Assembly (NCBI GenBank): GCA_022563075.1
Contig: JADFOC010000080.1
Span: 1 to 8,626 of the forward strand
Direction of reading: 5' to 3'
Source of the DNA: Pseudomonadota bacterium
Lineage (GTDB): Bacteria > Pseudomonadota > Gammaproteobacteria > Pseudomonadales > Pseudohongiellaceae
DNA: 8,626 nt
The notes beneath the pieces are model-generated. The model did no database searches and was not told the DNA's origin. It was given only the letters and a program-made list of their open reading frames with translations. The first letter of the stretch is position 1, and every line of letters begins with the position of its first letter. The position numbers were made by a program, and so were the translations under genes. Below, piece by piece: positions 1 through 7,216 of this stretch.

Positions 1-1002
1 AACCCGGCGTTGGGCCGGTAGTGCGCAACCAGGATCACGGGGAACCACATCCTCGATGGATAGCCCTTCACGCAGGTTTCTCACCTTGCCATACTCAATT
101 TCAAAGGGGATGTCGACGTGAGAGGCGCCGGCGATCTCCCACTGGCGGAAGGTTTCGGTGTCAGGCTGTGGCGTAGCCGCCCGTCTGGGCATATCGGTCT
201 CCGCCATGATCTTGAATATCTTTACCTCCTGATCATCGCGAATGCGACCACCGCCGCCATGCACCATCACGCCATCATAGATCGGCTCCAGTGGATGGAT
301 GTTGTTGAGATAAATGGCCAGACGACTGGCAGACTGAGAGTGACCGGTAGCAATAATTTGCTCTGCTTGCAGACCCCCCAGTATATCGACTTGTCCGGCC
401 GGGGTAGATTCACCCACCCGATTGATGGCCTTAGCAACGGCCGAGAAAATATCGAAGGACGCCGCGTCATTGGCAAGCATACCGTCGTGGGTTATATCCA
501 GGTTGGCGTATCGCTCGGGGCTCCACTGTTTCATGGTATCGATGCCCATCTGCTGCGCCGAGACCACCACGAAGGCATAGCCATTGCGCACGAAATGTGC
601 GCCGGACTGCCACCAGTCGATGTCTTTGTCTGGACCTCCAGTAACATTAACCCACTCCACCACGACGATACCGTTGAACTGATCCGCCGACTGCGGGCGC
701 CTGACGATGAGTCGCGTACGGTAGCGGTGTCCAGTGTCGAGGATTTCCGCGTTCTCCATTTCCATAAAAGTGTAGCGATTTGCCGTGCCTTCGATGAAAT
801 ACTCTTCTTCGATATAACCATTGGCAGTCAATTCTATAGCCGAAGCGCTGTAGATTGCGTTCAATGAAGGATGCGGCTCCGTCGCGATGGGACCATAAAC
901 AGTGGCACCTGGCACTTCTGCTATTAATATAATCGGCAACAATAGCAACACAAGACTACCTGGAATTATTTTCTTGATTGTGGTGCTCGCGAATAATTTC
1001 AT
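1..1002 (-). CDS. Exported alpha/beta hydrolase (Abhydrolase_10-like), 3' end beyond the window
   Basis: The frame stays open for 334 codons from the ATG at 1002 down to base 1, so the C-terminus is outside the window. The start has a good ribosome binding site (AGGAG, 6 bases before the ATG). Residues 1-33 look like a Sec signal peptide: Lys at 10-11, a hydrophobic core at about 15-28, and a plausible cleavage site near PGA. No lipobox cysteine is seen. The nucleophile elbow GHSQSA places the likely catalytic Ser at 222, and the GASHVD motif gives a likely catalytic His at 295. An acidic residue in MAETD (268-270) could complete the triad. The VVVEWVNVTGG block (113-123) and the spacing resemble the alpha/beta hydrolase domain family PF20091. 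An ester- or lactone-cleaving periplasmic enzyme is likely; the substrate is unknown. It lies 31 bp downstream of the binding-protein gene, probably in the same operon. Confidence 0.85.
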   Translation of the reverse strand, partial: MKLFASTTIKKIIPGSLVLLLLPIILIAEVPGATVYGPIATEPHPSLNAIYSASAIELTANGYIEEEYFIEGTANRYTFMEMENAEILDTGHRYRTRLIVRRPQSADQFNGIVVVEWVNVTGGPDKDIDWWQSGAHFVRNGYAFVVVSAQQMGIDTMKQWSPERYANLDITHDGMLANDAASFDIFSAVAKAINRVGESTPAGQVDILGGLQAEQIIATGHSQSASRLAIYLNNIHPLEPIYDGVMVHGGGGRIRDDQEVKIFKIMAETDMPRRAATPQPDTETFRQWEIAGASHVDIPFEIEYGKVRNLREGLSIEDVVPRDPGCALPAQRRV

Positions 1003-1025
1003 TTATCTCTCCTACTTTTTATTTA

Positions 1026-1041
1026 GGCAATGCTTATTGCC
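1026..1041 (-). other. Intercistronic hairpin overlapping the binding-protein stop codon
   Basis: A perfect 6-bp inverted repeat GGCAAT / ATTGCC with a 4-base loop covers the TAA stop (1034-1036) of the binding-protein gene. In the minus-strand transcript it is followed by an A-rich stretch, not a run of U, so it does not look like an intrinsic terminator. It could stabilise or process the mRNA between the binding-protein and hydrolase genes. The structure is seen in the sequence; the role is inferred. Confidence 0.45.
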
Positions 1042-2743
1042 AGCTTCTAAGCAGTTCATCATAATCGATGGTAATTGCCTGAGGTTTTTCATTTTCTAAT
1101 TTGGGCTTCGGCGCACCGGGTTGACTTAACCAATAGTCCCTGCTGCGGCGTTCATTCAGCACCGGGCCACACTCCCCTAATACCCCTGCCCTTTCCAGGC
1201 GCCCGAGCAAGCGTTCTTGCGCGACGGCGAGCGCCGTCATGGCTTCCTGCGGTGTCTTCGCACCGGAAGACGCATCTCCAATATTTTGCCACCACAGTTG
1301 CGCGAGACGCGGATAATCCGGCACATTAGTGCCTGTTGGAGTCCATTGTACCCTTGCCGGTGAACGATAGAACTCAACCAGACCCCCCAACTCCGCCGCA
1401 CGTTCCGTGAAACTCTCATGTCTTATGTCAGAATCGCGAATAATGGTAAGGCCCACGTGGCTTTTCTTCAGTGAGACCGTTTTCGAGGTGACGAACTGGG
1501 CGTACAGCCACGCTGCCTTGGCACGGTCGGTGGGGGTGGATCGCATCAGCGTCCAGGAACCGGCGTCCTGATAGCCCAGCTTTTGGCCTTCTTCCCAATA
1601 GGCGCCATGTGGGGACGGTGCCATGCGCCATTTCGGGGTGCCATCGTCATTCATTACTGGCAAACCCGGCACAATCATGTCGGCAGTGAACGTGGTATAC
1701 CAGAATATCTGCTGCGCAATGTTCCCCTGGGCCGGAACCGAACCGGCTTCACTAAACACCATGCCGGCGGCTTCGGGCGGTGCGTAGCGCCGCAGCCAAT
1801 CGACATATTTAGTTAAGGCATAAACCGCCGCCGGTCCATCGGTGGCGCCGCCGCGCTCGACGGTAGACCCCACCGCCCTGCATCCTTCCACGCGTATGCC
1901 CCATTCATCCACTGGCAACCCATTGGGTATACCCTTGTCACCGGCTCCCGCCATCGACAGCCAGGCATCGGTAAAACGCCAGCCCAGGGAGGGATCTTTC
2001 TTACCGTAGTCCATGTGACCGTAAACCTTATGGCCATCGATCTCACCAATGTCGTTACTGAAAAAATCCGCGATGTCTTCATAGGCAGACCAGTTCACGG
2101 GCACGCCTAGCTCATAGCCGAACCGATCGCGGAATCTTGCTTTAAAAGCCGGATCGGTAAACCAGTCGTAACGAAACCAGTACAGGTTGGCGAATTGCTG
2201 GTCCGGTAGCTGATAGATCTTGCCGTCTGGAGCCGTGGTAAAAGACAAGCCAATAAAGTCATCGAGATCCAACGTTGGCAAGGTGACATCGCGAGCCTCA
2301 CCCGCCATCCAATCAGTCAGATTGCGTACCTGTTGATAACGAAAATGTGTACCGATCAGGTCTGAATCATTCACGTAGGCGTCGTAGATATTCTCACCAG
2401 ACTGCATCTGGGTTTGCAGTTTTTCAATCACATCGCCCTCACCGATCAAATCATGAGTAACCTGGATTCCGGTTATTTCAGAAAAGGCTCGCGCCAGGAT
2501 TCTCGCCTCGTATTCATGGGTGGTAATGGTCTCGGAGACGACTTTAATTTCCATACCCACAAAGGGTCGAGCGGCCTCGACAAACCAGGCCAACTCCTGC
2601 ATTTGCTGTTCTTCGGTAAGGGTGGAGGGTTGAAACTCTGATAGCCATCGTTGCGCATCTTCGATATCTGCGAAAGCACCAGTTGATAGCGTCGCGAACA
2701 ACAAAGTTGGAAATATTGAATCAATAATAAAACCCTTAGGCAT
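1034..2743 (-). CDS. GlpV-like periplasmic solute-binding protein of an ABC transporter
   Basis: A 569-residue extracellular solute-binding protein. Residues 1-25 form a Sec signal peptide ending AFA before Asp26, and the ATG at 2743 is preceded by GGGAG at a proper distance. From memory, the C-terminal half closely resembles the long binding proteins of GlpSTPQUV-type glycerol ABC systems. The matching stretches include DAGSWTLM (393-400), TSKTVSLKKSHVGLT (419-433), YRSPARVQWTPTGTNVPDYP (459-478) and LWWQNIGDASSGAKT (483-497). The expected ligand is glycerol or a related small polyol, but this is transferred by similarity. The gene follows the DUF2160 membrane protein by 30 bp, the order expected for glpU-glpV. 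No ATPase or permease of this system is in the window, so the partner must be encoded elsewhere or be missing. Confidence 0.85.
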   Translation of the reverse strand: MPKGFIIDSIFPTLLFATLSTGAFADIEDAQRWLSEFQPSTLTEEQQMQELAWFVEAARPFVGMEIKVVSETITTHEYEARILARAFSEITGIQVTHDLIGEGDVIEKLQTQMQSGENIYDAYVNDSDLIGTHFRYQQVRNLTDWMAGEARDVTLPTLDLDDFIGLSFTTAPDGKIYQLPDQQFANLYWFRYDWFTDPAFKARFRDRFGYELGVPVNWSAYEDIADFFSNDIGEIDGHKVYGHMDYGKKDPSLGWRFTDAWLSMAGAGDKGIPNGLPVDEWGIRVEGCRAVGSTVERGGATDGPAAVYALTKYVDWLRRYAPPEAAGMVFSEAGSVPAQGNIAQQIFWYTTFTADMIVPGLPVMNDDGTPKWRMAPSPHGAYWEEGQKLGYQDAGSWTLMRSTPTDRAKAAWLYAQFVTSKTVSLKKSHVGLTIIRDSDIRHESFTERAAELGGLVEFYRSPARVQWTPTGTNVPDYPRLAQLWWQNIGDASSGAKTPQEAMTALAVAQERLLGRLERAGVLGECGPVLNERRSRDYWLSQPGAPKPKLENEKPQAITIDYDELLRSWQ

Positions 2744-2773
2744 ACAAAACTCCCGCTTAGAAATTCATGACAC

Positions 2774-3055
2774 TCAAACGAAAAGGAAGATGAGTAACGC
2801 GAAGATACCGCTCAATAGCACTGCCCACCACAGATTACCCCCAATCAAACCGAGCCAGGCAAGACATATAAACGCACTGCTCAGTAGTGAGATAAAGAGC
2901 CTGTCTCCGCGCGTAGTTTCATACTGAAGGATGCCGACTCGCGGCCCTCCCCCTGGGCTAAAGTACTCCCAAACCGACATGCTCACAATCAGAGTCGCGA
3001 TGGTAATAAAAAAAATCGCCGTGGGCTGAGTCCACGCCATCCAGGACAGATCCAT
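2774..3055 (-). CDS. DUF2160 small membrane protein (GlpU-like)
   Basis: A 93-residue integral membrane protein with three hydrophobic segments (about 11-32, 53-71 and 74-93). The loop after the first segment has the family hallmark: PGGGPRVGIL (34-43), then TTRGDRLFIS (47-56). This matches the DUF2160 family, a small accessory membrane protein of unknown function found in GlpSTPQUV-type glycerol ABC operons. I chose the ATG at 3055, giving MDLSWMAW, because this length fits the family and AAAGG lies 8 bases upstream. A longer open frame reaches 3172, but its first 39 codons are hydrophilic, have no family resemblance and overlap the divergent antiporter gene. It is first in the minus-strand cluster, where a permease gene would normally precede it. 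Confidence 0.85.
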   Translation of the reverse strand: MDLSWMAWTQPTAIFFITIATLIVSMSVWEYFSPGGGPRVGILQYETTRGDRLFISLLSSAFICLAWLGLIGGNLWWAVLLSGIFALLIFLFV

Positions 3056-3155
3056 TGCATATGCCTTTGCCGATCGGTTGGTGCAAGCGGTAGATTGAAC
3101 GGTTGAGCTTAGCAAAATTTTACTCTTAGCCCAATTGTTTATATGCTGAACAGCA
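3056..3155. promoter_or_regulatory. Divergent promoter region between DUF2160 and nhaC-like genes
   Basis: This 100-bp gap must hold the promoters of both the minus-strand binding-protein cluster and the plus-strand antiporter. Visible elements are a palindrome CCGATCGG (3070-3077), a TAAAAT -10-like box on the minus strand (3117-3122), a TATATG -10-like box on the plus strand (3140-3145), and a dyad TGCTG-AA-CAGCA (3144-3155) abutting the antiporter ATG. No convincing -35 hexamer pairs with either -10 candidate. That the region is regulatory follows from gene layout; the individual elements are tentative. Confidence 0.5.
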
Positions 3156-4574
3156 ATGTCCACCGAAACCACTCAATCTCAGCGACCACCCAGCTTCGCC
3201 CAAGCGGCCCTGTGCTTCTTTGTTGTAATCCTGGTCATTGCATTTGGCATGTTTGCACTGAATATCGATTTGCATGGTCTGATGTTTCTGTGTCTGCTGT
3301 GGTGTGGCATAAACGCTCGTTGGCTCGGCTACTCCTATGAGGATATCCAGGGCTTGATGGGCGCCGCGATAACTCGTGCACTACCGGCAATCTATATATT
3401 CATTTTAATAGGCATGGTGATCGCCAGCTTCATGCACAGCGGCACCATCGCCGCGCTGATGTACTATGGCCTGGACTGGTTAAGCCCCGGTCTATTTCTG
3501 CCTGTGGGCATGCTGCTGTGCGCGCTGATGTCGCTTGCCACCGGCACCTCCTGGGGAACCGTCGGCACGCTCGGCGTTGTGTTTATTGGAATCGGGGGAG
3601 CCATGGGCATCCCGCTGCCCGTGGTTGCAGGAATGATTATCTGCGGCGCCACTTTCGGCGATAAAATGTCACCGGTCTCAGATACGACCAATCTCGCCGC
3701 CATGAGCGCCGAAACCAATTTGTATCAGCATATCTATGCCATGGTGTTTACCACCGCACCCACATTCCTGTTGGCGTTGCTTATCTTCACCGTACTCGGT
3801 GCAGGTTATGCGGATAGTTCTTTCGCCGTCGAGGAAGTCACCGCCATTCGGCAAGCCTTGGTAAATACGTACCAGTTGTCACCCTTTATTACACTGATCC
3901 CAATAATTACATTAGCGGTATTGAGTATTAAGCGGGTGCCGGCCGAAGTCACCATGTCCGCCAGCATAGTTACAGCTGTGCTAATCGCCGTTGTGTACCA
4001 GGGGCAGAGTGCGGTAAATGTGCTAAACGCGCTGTGGGTCAACACGCCGGTGGACACCGGAATCGATAGCCTGGACGATTTGATGGGCCGGGGCGGCATT
4101 AGCAGCATGAGTTGGACGCTGTTTCTTGCCTTGATGGCATTAGCGCTGGGCGGAATATTGCACGGTGCAGGATTCCTGACGGTGCTGCTGGCTGGCTTCA
4201 TCTCGCGAGTCAAACGCGTATCCGTGCTCATTGCTGCCACCATATGTTCAGGCTTCGTCGGCAATATGGCGATGGGTGAGGCTTACATTTCTATCATTCT
4301 TAACTGCCAGCTGTTTCGAGCCAAGTACCAACAACAGGGACTGGACAAGGCGATTCTCTCGCGCTCGGTGGAAGAAGGCTCTACCCTGACAACGGGTCTG
4401 ATTCCGTGGACTACGGCTGGTGCTTTCTATTCGGCCACCTTGGGTGTGCCAGTTCTCGACTACGCCCCCTATGCTTTTTTTAACTATCTGAATGCGGTCA
4501 TTTCAATAGCCATGGCGGCTATGGGGATTGGACTGCTGACCAGATTAAGAATTCCCGCTCAGGTAGGTAATTGA
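3156..4574 (+). CDS. nhaC: NhaC-family Na+/H+ antiporter
   Basis: A 472-residue polytopic inner-membrane protein with about 10-12 hydrophobic segments. NhaC-family signatures are GTSWGTVGTLG (130-140), GATFGDKMSPVSDTTNLAA (164-182), GNMAMGEAY (369-377) and, near the C-terminus, SRSVEEGSTLTTGLIPWTTA (402-421) followed by PYAFFNYLN (438-446). The family exchanges external protons for internal sodium, and some members couple to organic substrates instead, so the exact ion is inferred. The ATG at 3156 is the first possible start: an in-frame TGA sits at 3147-3149 and the next Met is residue 32, inside the first membrane segment. There is no clear Shine-Dalgarno sequence. Its 3' end overlaps the convergent ABC fusion gene by 16 bp. 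Together with the osmoprotectant-type importer it suggests a salt-stress locus. Confidence 0.88.
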   Translation: MSTETTQSQRPPSFAQAALCFFVVILVIAFGMFALNIDLHGLMFLCLLWCGINARWLGYSYEDIQGLMGAAITRALPAIYIFILIGMVIASFMHSGTIAALMYYGLDWLSPGLFLPVGMLLCALMSLATGTSWGTVGTLGVVFIGIGGAMGIPLPVVAGMIICGATFGDKMSPVSDTTNLAAMSAETNLYQHIYAMVFTTAPTFLLALLIFTVLGAGYADSSFAVEEVTAIRQALVNTYQLSPFITLIPIITLAVLSIKRVPAEVTMSASIVTAVLIAVVYQGQSAVNVLNALWVNTPVDTGIDSLDDLMGRGGISSMSWTLFLALMALALGGILHGAGFLTVLLAGFISRVKRVSVLIAATICSGFVGNMAMGEAYISIILNCQLFRAKYQQQGLDKAILSRSVEEGSTLTTGLIPWTTAGAFYSATLGVPVLDYAPYAFFNYLNAVISIAMAAMGIGLLTRLRIPAQVGN

Positions 4575-6079
4575 CCCACCAACATATGCGGTTTTATCAA
4601 GACCCGCTCCAACATCTCGAACAGCAACTCTGTCAATATCGCCAGGCAGGCAGCGGGTATCGCCCCTTGTAAGATCAAGCTGGTATCGTTTAACGCCAAG
4701 CCAGTGACGATGGGCTCACCGAGACCGCCGGCACCGATGAACGCCGCCAGGGTGGCGGTGCCAATACAGATGATGGCTGCCGTCTTGATGCCAGACAGTA
4801 CATTGGGCAGCGCTAACGGTATCAGCACTTGCGTCAATTGTTGCATGCGGGTCATGCCCAAGGCTTCGGCTATTCGCTTGAGCGCGGGATCGATAGTCAA
4901 CAATGCGGTGATGGTGCTGCGTAGTATGGGCAATAGTGAATACAGGAACAGCGCAATAATGGCAGGGGTGCGGCCAATACCAAATAGAGGGATGAAGAGC
5001 GCCAGCAAGGCAATCGAGGGAATCGTCTGCATCAACCCTGCGATATAAATTATGGAACGAGAGAGATTTCCATAGCGATAAACTGCGATACCCACAGGCA
5101 GTCCCACCGCACAGCCCAATGACAAGGCAATCAAGGTCAACTGCAGATGCACCAGGGTATTACGTCGTAAGTTTGACCACATCGTTGCATTCGACGAATT
5201 GGCATTGCGTTCAACCAACCCCTCTTCTTGCAGGAATTCACTCGCCACCTCGGCGAAGGATTTGCCATCCAACATTACTCTGCCATTAAGTTCCCGCATG
5301 CGCTGCTCATCGATACGCCCCGACAATTCGGCAATGAGGTTGCGCGCCTGGGGCGACAGGCTTGAATTGATTAGTGGCAGGGCAAAATATTGCGGGAAGA
5401 AATTGAGGTCATCTTCAAGCAGAATGAGTCCATAAAGATCGAGATCACCGTCGGTAGTATAGGCATCGGTCACATCGATGCTTCCCTCATCGATAGCCCG
5501 ATAAGCGAGACCATGGTCCATGCCGGTGGGTTGTTGAGAAAATCCGTAGGTCTTTACCAGGCCCGACCAGCCATCGCTACGGTTGAGAAATTCAATGCTG
5601 AAGCCCATTTCGATATCTGACTGCTGTGCCAATTCTGAAATGGTACTGATCCCCAACTCATCGGCGAGTTCACGCTTCAAGCTGATGGCGTAGCTATTGT
5701 TGAACCCGATCGATTGCAGCGCCTCGATACCTTCTGCGGCCAATAGTCGGTTGAAGTCATCGAGCAGATGCTCGCCACTGTAATTCAAGATCACCTGGGC
5801 CAAGGTTCCGGTATATTCCACATACACGTCTACCTCGCCGGCACGCAGTGCCTGGTAGATAACCATGGTACCGCTCATGCCAAATTTTCTGTCTACTGCA
5901 TAGCCAGCGTCTTCGAATAGCTGGGAAATTACCTCGGCCAACAGATAGTTCTCATTGAAGTTTTTACTACCGACAGTAATGGATCGCCCACGGTCGTTTT
6001 CCTGCGCTCCGAAAACCGAGCTCGTCACCAGTATTAGAGCCAGAATGACTAAGCCGCCGCGAATCGATTGAGGCAGCAT
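4559..6079 (-). CDS. Osmoprotectant-type ABC transporter: fused solute-binding and permease protein
   Basis: A single 506-residue protein. Residues 1-25 resemble a signal peptide or anchor (core LVILALILVTSSVFG). Residues about 33-292 are an OpuAC/ProX-type binding domain with GSKNFNENYLLAEV (37-50), VYVEYTGTL (85-93) and VTDAYTTDGDL (203-213). Residues about 305-495 are a permease of the OpuCB/ProW type, with its ATPase-contacting EAA loop at about 405-431 (EALGM through PNVLSG). The GSKNF-type binding fold serves quaternary amines such as glycine betaine, choline or carnitine, and in some bacteria ergothioneine; the ligand cannot be fixed here. The binding domain comes first, whereas the fusions I know best place the permease first. 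The gene begins 1 bp after the ATPase stop, with a strong AGGAGGG site inside the ATPase gene, so the two are translationally linked. Confidence 0.88.
   Translation of the reverse strand: MLPQSIRGGLVILALILVTSSVFGAQENDRGRSITVGSKNFNENYLLAEVISQLFEDAGYAVDRKFGMSGTMVIYQALRAGEVDVYVEYTGTLAQVILNYSGEHLLDDFNRLLAAEGIEALQSIGFNNSYAISLKRELADELGISTISELAQQSDIEMGFSIEFLNRSDGWSGLVKTYGFSQQPTGMDHGLAYRAIDEGSIDVTDAYTTDGDLDLYGLILLEDDLNFFPQYFALPLINSSLSPQARNLIAELSGRIDEQRMRELNGRVMLDGKSFAEVASEFLQEEGLVERNANSSNATMWSNLRRNTLVHLQLTLIALSLGCAVGLPVGIAVYRYGNLSRSIIYIAGLMQTIPSIALLALFIPLFGIGRTPAIIALFLYSLLPILRSTITALLTIDPALKRIAEALGMTRMQQLTQVLIPLALPNVLSGIKTAAIICIGTATLAAFIGAGGLGEPIVTGLALNDTSLILQGAIPAACLAILTELLFEMLERVLIKPHMLVGQLPT
4562..4580. 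terminator. Possible bidirectional hairpin at the convergent nhaC / ABC fusion gene ends
   Basis: GGTAGGT (4562-4568) and ACCCACC (4574-4580) form a 7-bp stem around a 5-base loop. The middle pair is A-C on the plus transcript but a G-U wobble on the minus transcript. It sits in the 16-bp overlap of the two convergent genes. There is no run of T on either side, so termination here is only a suggestion. Confidence 0.25.
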
Positions 6080-6080
6080 G

Positions 6081-6815
6081 CTATTGCCCTCCTAAGCGGA
6101 ACAGAGTCTCGACGTATTCACTGGCCGGATGGTCCTGGATTTCTGCCACCGAGCCCTGCTGTTCGACTTTACCGTCGTGTAACACGATGATTTGTTGCGC
6201 TAACTTTATTGCCTCTCCCATATCGTGAGTAACCAACACCATGGAACGAGTTTCTGCTTGCTGTAGCTTGAGAAATTCCTGGTGGATGGTGTCGCGAGTA
6301 ACCGGATCGAGAGCCGAGAATGGTTCGTCCAATAACAGCAAGGGCGGCTTCAACATCATCGCACGACACAGGCTTACCCGCTGTTGCTGTCCGCCAGACA
6401 GACTGTAGGGAAAACGCTCACTCAAGTCCTTATCGAGTTCCAACAGCGTTAACAAATAGTGATAGCGGGACTGGATGTCATCTATCGGCCACTTCTGCAG
6501 GCGTGCCATCAAGGTGATGTTGTCGTAGATAGTCAGATGCGGGAATAGACCAGCACCCTGCACGCTGTAACCGATGGTTAAGCGTGTCCGGGTGACGTTG
6601 GCTCGGCTGATGGTTGAACCAAAAACAGCGACCTGGCCCCGTTCAGGAATCACCAGTCCATTTGCCATTTGCAGCAGAGTGGATTTGCCACTGCCGCTTT
6701 CACCAACAATAGCTGTCGTGATGTTGGCCGGTATGCTGAGAGTTAAGCCCTCGAGAATGGTCTTATCAGCATAGGACTTGCTAACATTTTGATAATGAAT
6801 GCAGGAAGTTGACAT
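6081..6815 (-). CDS. Osmoprotectant-type ABC transporter ATPase, no CBS domains
   Basis: A 244-residue ABC nucleotide-binding protein with all motifs intact: Walker A GESGSGKST (38-46), Q-loop Gln86, signature LSGGQ (139-143), Walker B LLLLDEP (159-165), D-loop SALD (167-170) and H-loop His197. It should energise the fused binding-permease protein encoded immediately downstream. Osmoregulated relatives such as OpuCA and ProV carry C-terminal CBS domains that sense ionic strength. This protein ends about 45 residues after the H-loop, so that control is absent. The ATG at 6815 is the only usable start: in-frame TAA and TGA codons lie 9-15 bases upstream and no other Met occurs before residue 50. 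No Shine-Dalgarno is present, and a -10-like box ends only 8 bases upstream, so the transcript may be leaderless. Confidence 0.88.
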   Translation of the reverse strand: MSTSCIHYQNVSKSYADKTILEGLTLSIPANITTAIVGESGSGKSTLLQMANGLVIPERGQVAVFGSTISRANVTRTRLTIGYSVQGAGLFPHLTIYDNITLMARLQKWPIDDIQSRYHYLLTLLELDKDLSERFPYSLSGGQQQRVSLCRAMMLKPPLLLLDEPFSALDPVTRDTIHQEFLKLQQAETRSMVLVTHDMGEAIKLAQQIIVLHDGKVEQQGSVAEIQDHPASEYVETLFRLGGQ

Positions 6816-6823
6816 TGGTACAG

Positions 6824-6852
6824 ATTATCAATCCATTGAATTCCATAGTCCA
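6824..6852 (-). promoter_or_regulatory. Candidate sigma70-type promoter of the ABC transporter operon
   Basis: On the minus strand TGGACT (6847-6852) and GATAAT (6824-6829) are separated by 17 bp, matching the -35 consensus at 4 of 6 and the -10 consensus at 5 of 6. Transcription would begin within about a base or two of the ATG at 6815, which fits the missing Shine-Dalgarno sequence. A weaker TATATT box lies farther upstream (6863-6868). This is prediction by eye only. Confidence 0.4.
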
Positions 6853-6858
6853 CTGAAT
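6832..6858 (-). repeat. Two 10-bp direct repeats overlapping the candidate ABC promoter
   Basis: On the minus strand ATTCAGTGGA (6849-6858) and ATTCAATGGA (6832-6841) match at 9 of 10 positions and are offset by 17 bp. One covers the candidate -35 box and the other lies in the spacer. Such placement would suit a regulator's binding sites, but two short copies could arise by chance. Confidence 0.35.
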
Positions 6859-7120
6859 CTAGAATATACAGCAGGACTCAATCTTAATCTAACCAGCAAG
6901 TCAGAAAGGAAAAGTTGAGCACAAATCACATTTTTATTGGTTGCTCGTATTATTCAATTCACTTGGTTCCACGCAGAGCAAGGAGCATGGCGACCGGGTG
7001 ATTTAGTTTTCAGCTTCGACAGTTTATTCAGTTCTAATCGAGTCAACTCTTGCAGCACATTCGTTGAAATTCATCGACTGCTGACTGCAACGCTCTATAT
7101 CGCTAGCGAGGGGTTATTCG

Positions 7121-7216
7121 ATGCAGACGCTGCTCGTGCCCCTGGAGGCGCAAGCTAATTCGGGCCGTTACAGCCATGTATTTTCTACAAATTCCCCCTG
7201 GCAGAATCGTGGATAA
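7121..7216 (+). CDS. Possible 31-residue small protein, unrecognised
   Basis: The ATG at 7121 is preceded by GAGGGG, ending 7 bases before it, which is a reasonable ribosome binding site. The frame stops at TAA (7214-7216). The predicted peptide begins MQTLLVPLEAQ and has no signal peptide, membrane segment or motif that I recognise. It may be a chance open frame or the remnant of a decayed gene. Only the start context supports it. Confidence 0.15.
   Translation: MQTLLVPLEAQANSGRYSHVFSTNSPWQNRG

Noticed and set aside
118..867. A 249-codon plus-strand open frame
   Set aside because: It lies wholly antisense to the alpha/beta hydrolase, whose frame carries a signal peptide and catalytic motifs. 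The plus-strand translation resembles no protein family and starts with GTG.
3056..3172. N-terminal extension of the DUF2160 frame to 132 residues
   Set aside because: The extra residues have no family resemblance and would overlap the divergent antiporter start and the promoter region; the ATG at 3055 gives the expected family length.
3806..4264. A 152-codon minus-strand open frame
   Set aside because: It is antisense to the middle of the NhaC-family gene, with low-complexity composition typical of a shadow frame.
6937..7158. A 73-codon plus-strand frame starting with TTG
   Set aside because: It has a rare start codon, no ribosome binding site, no recognisable domain, and a mixed composition consistent with chance.
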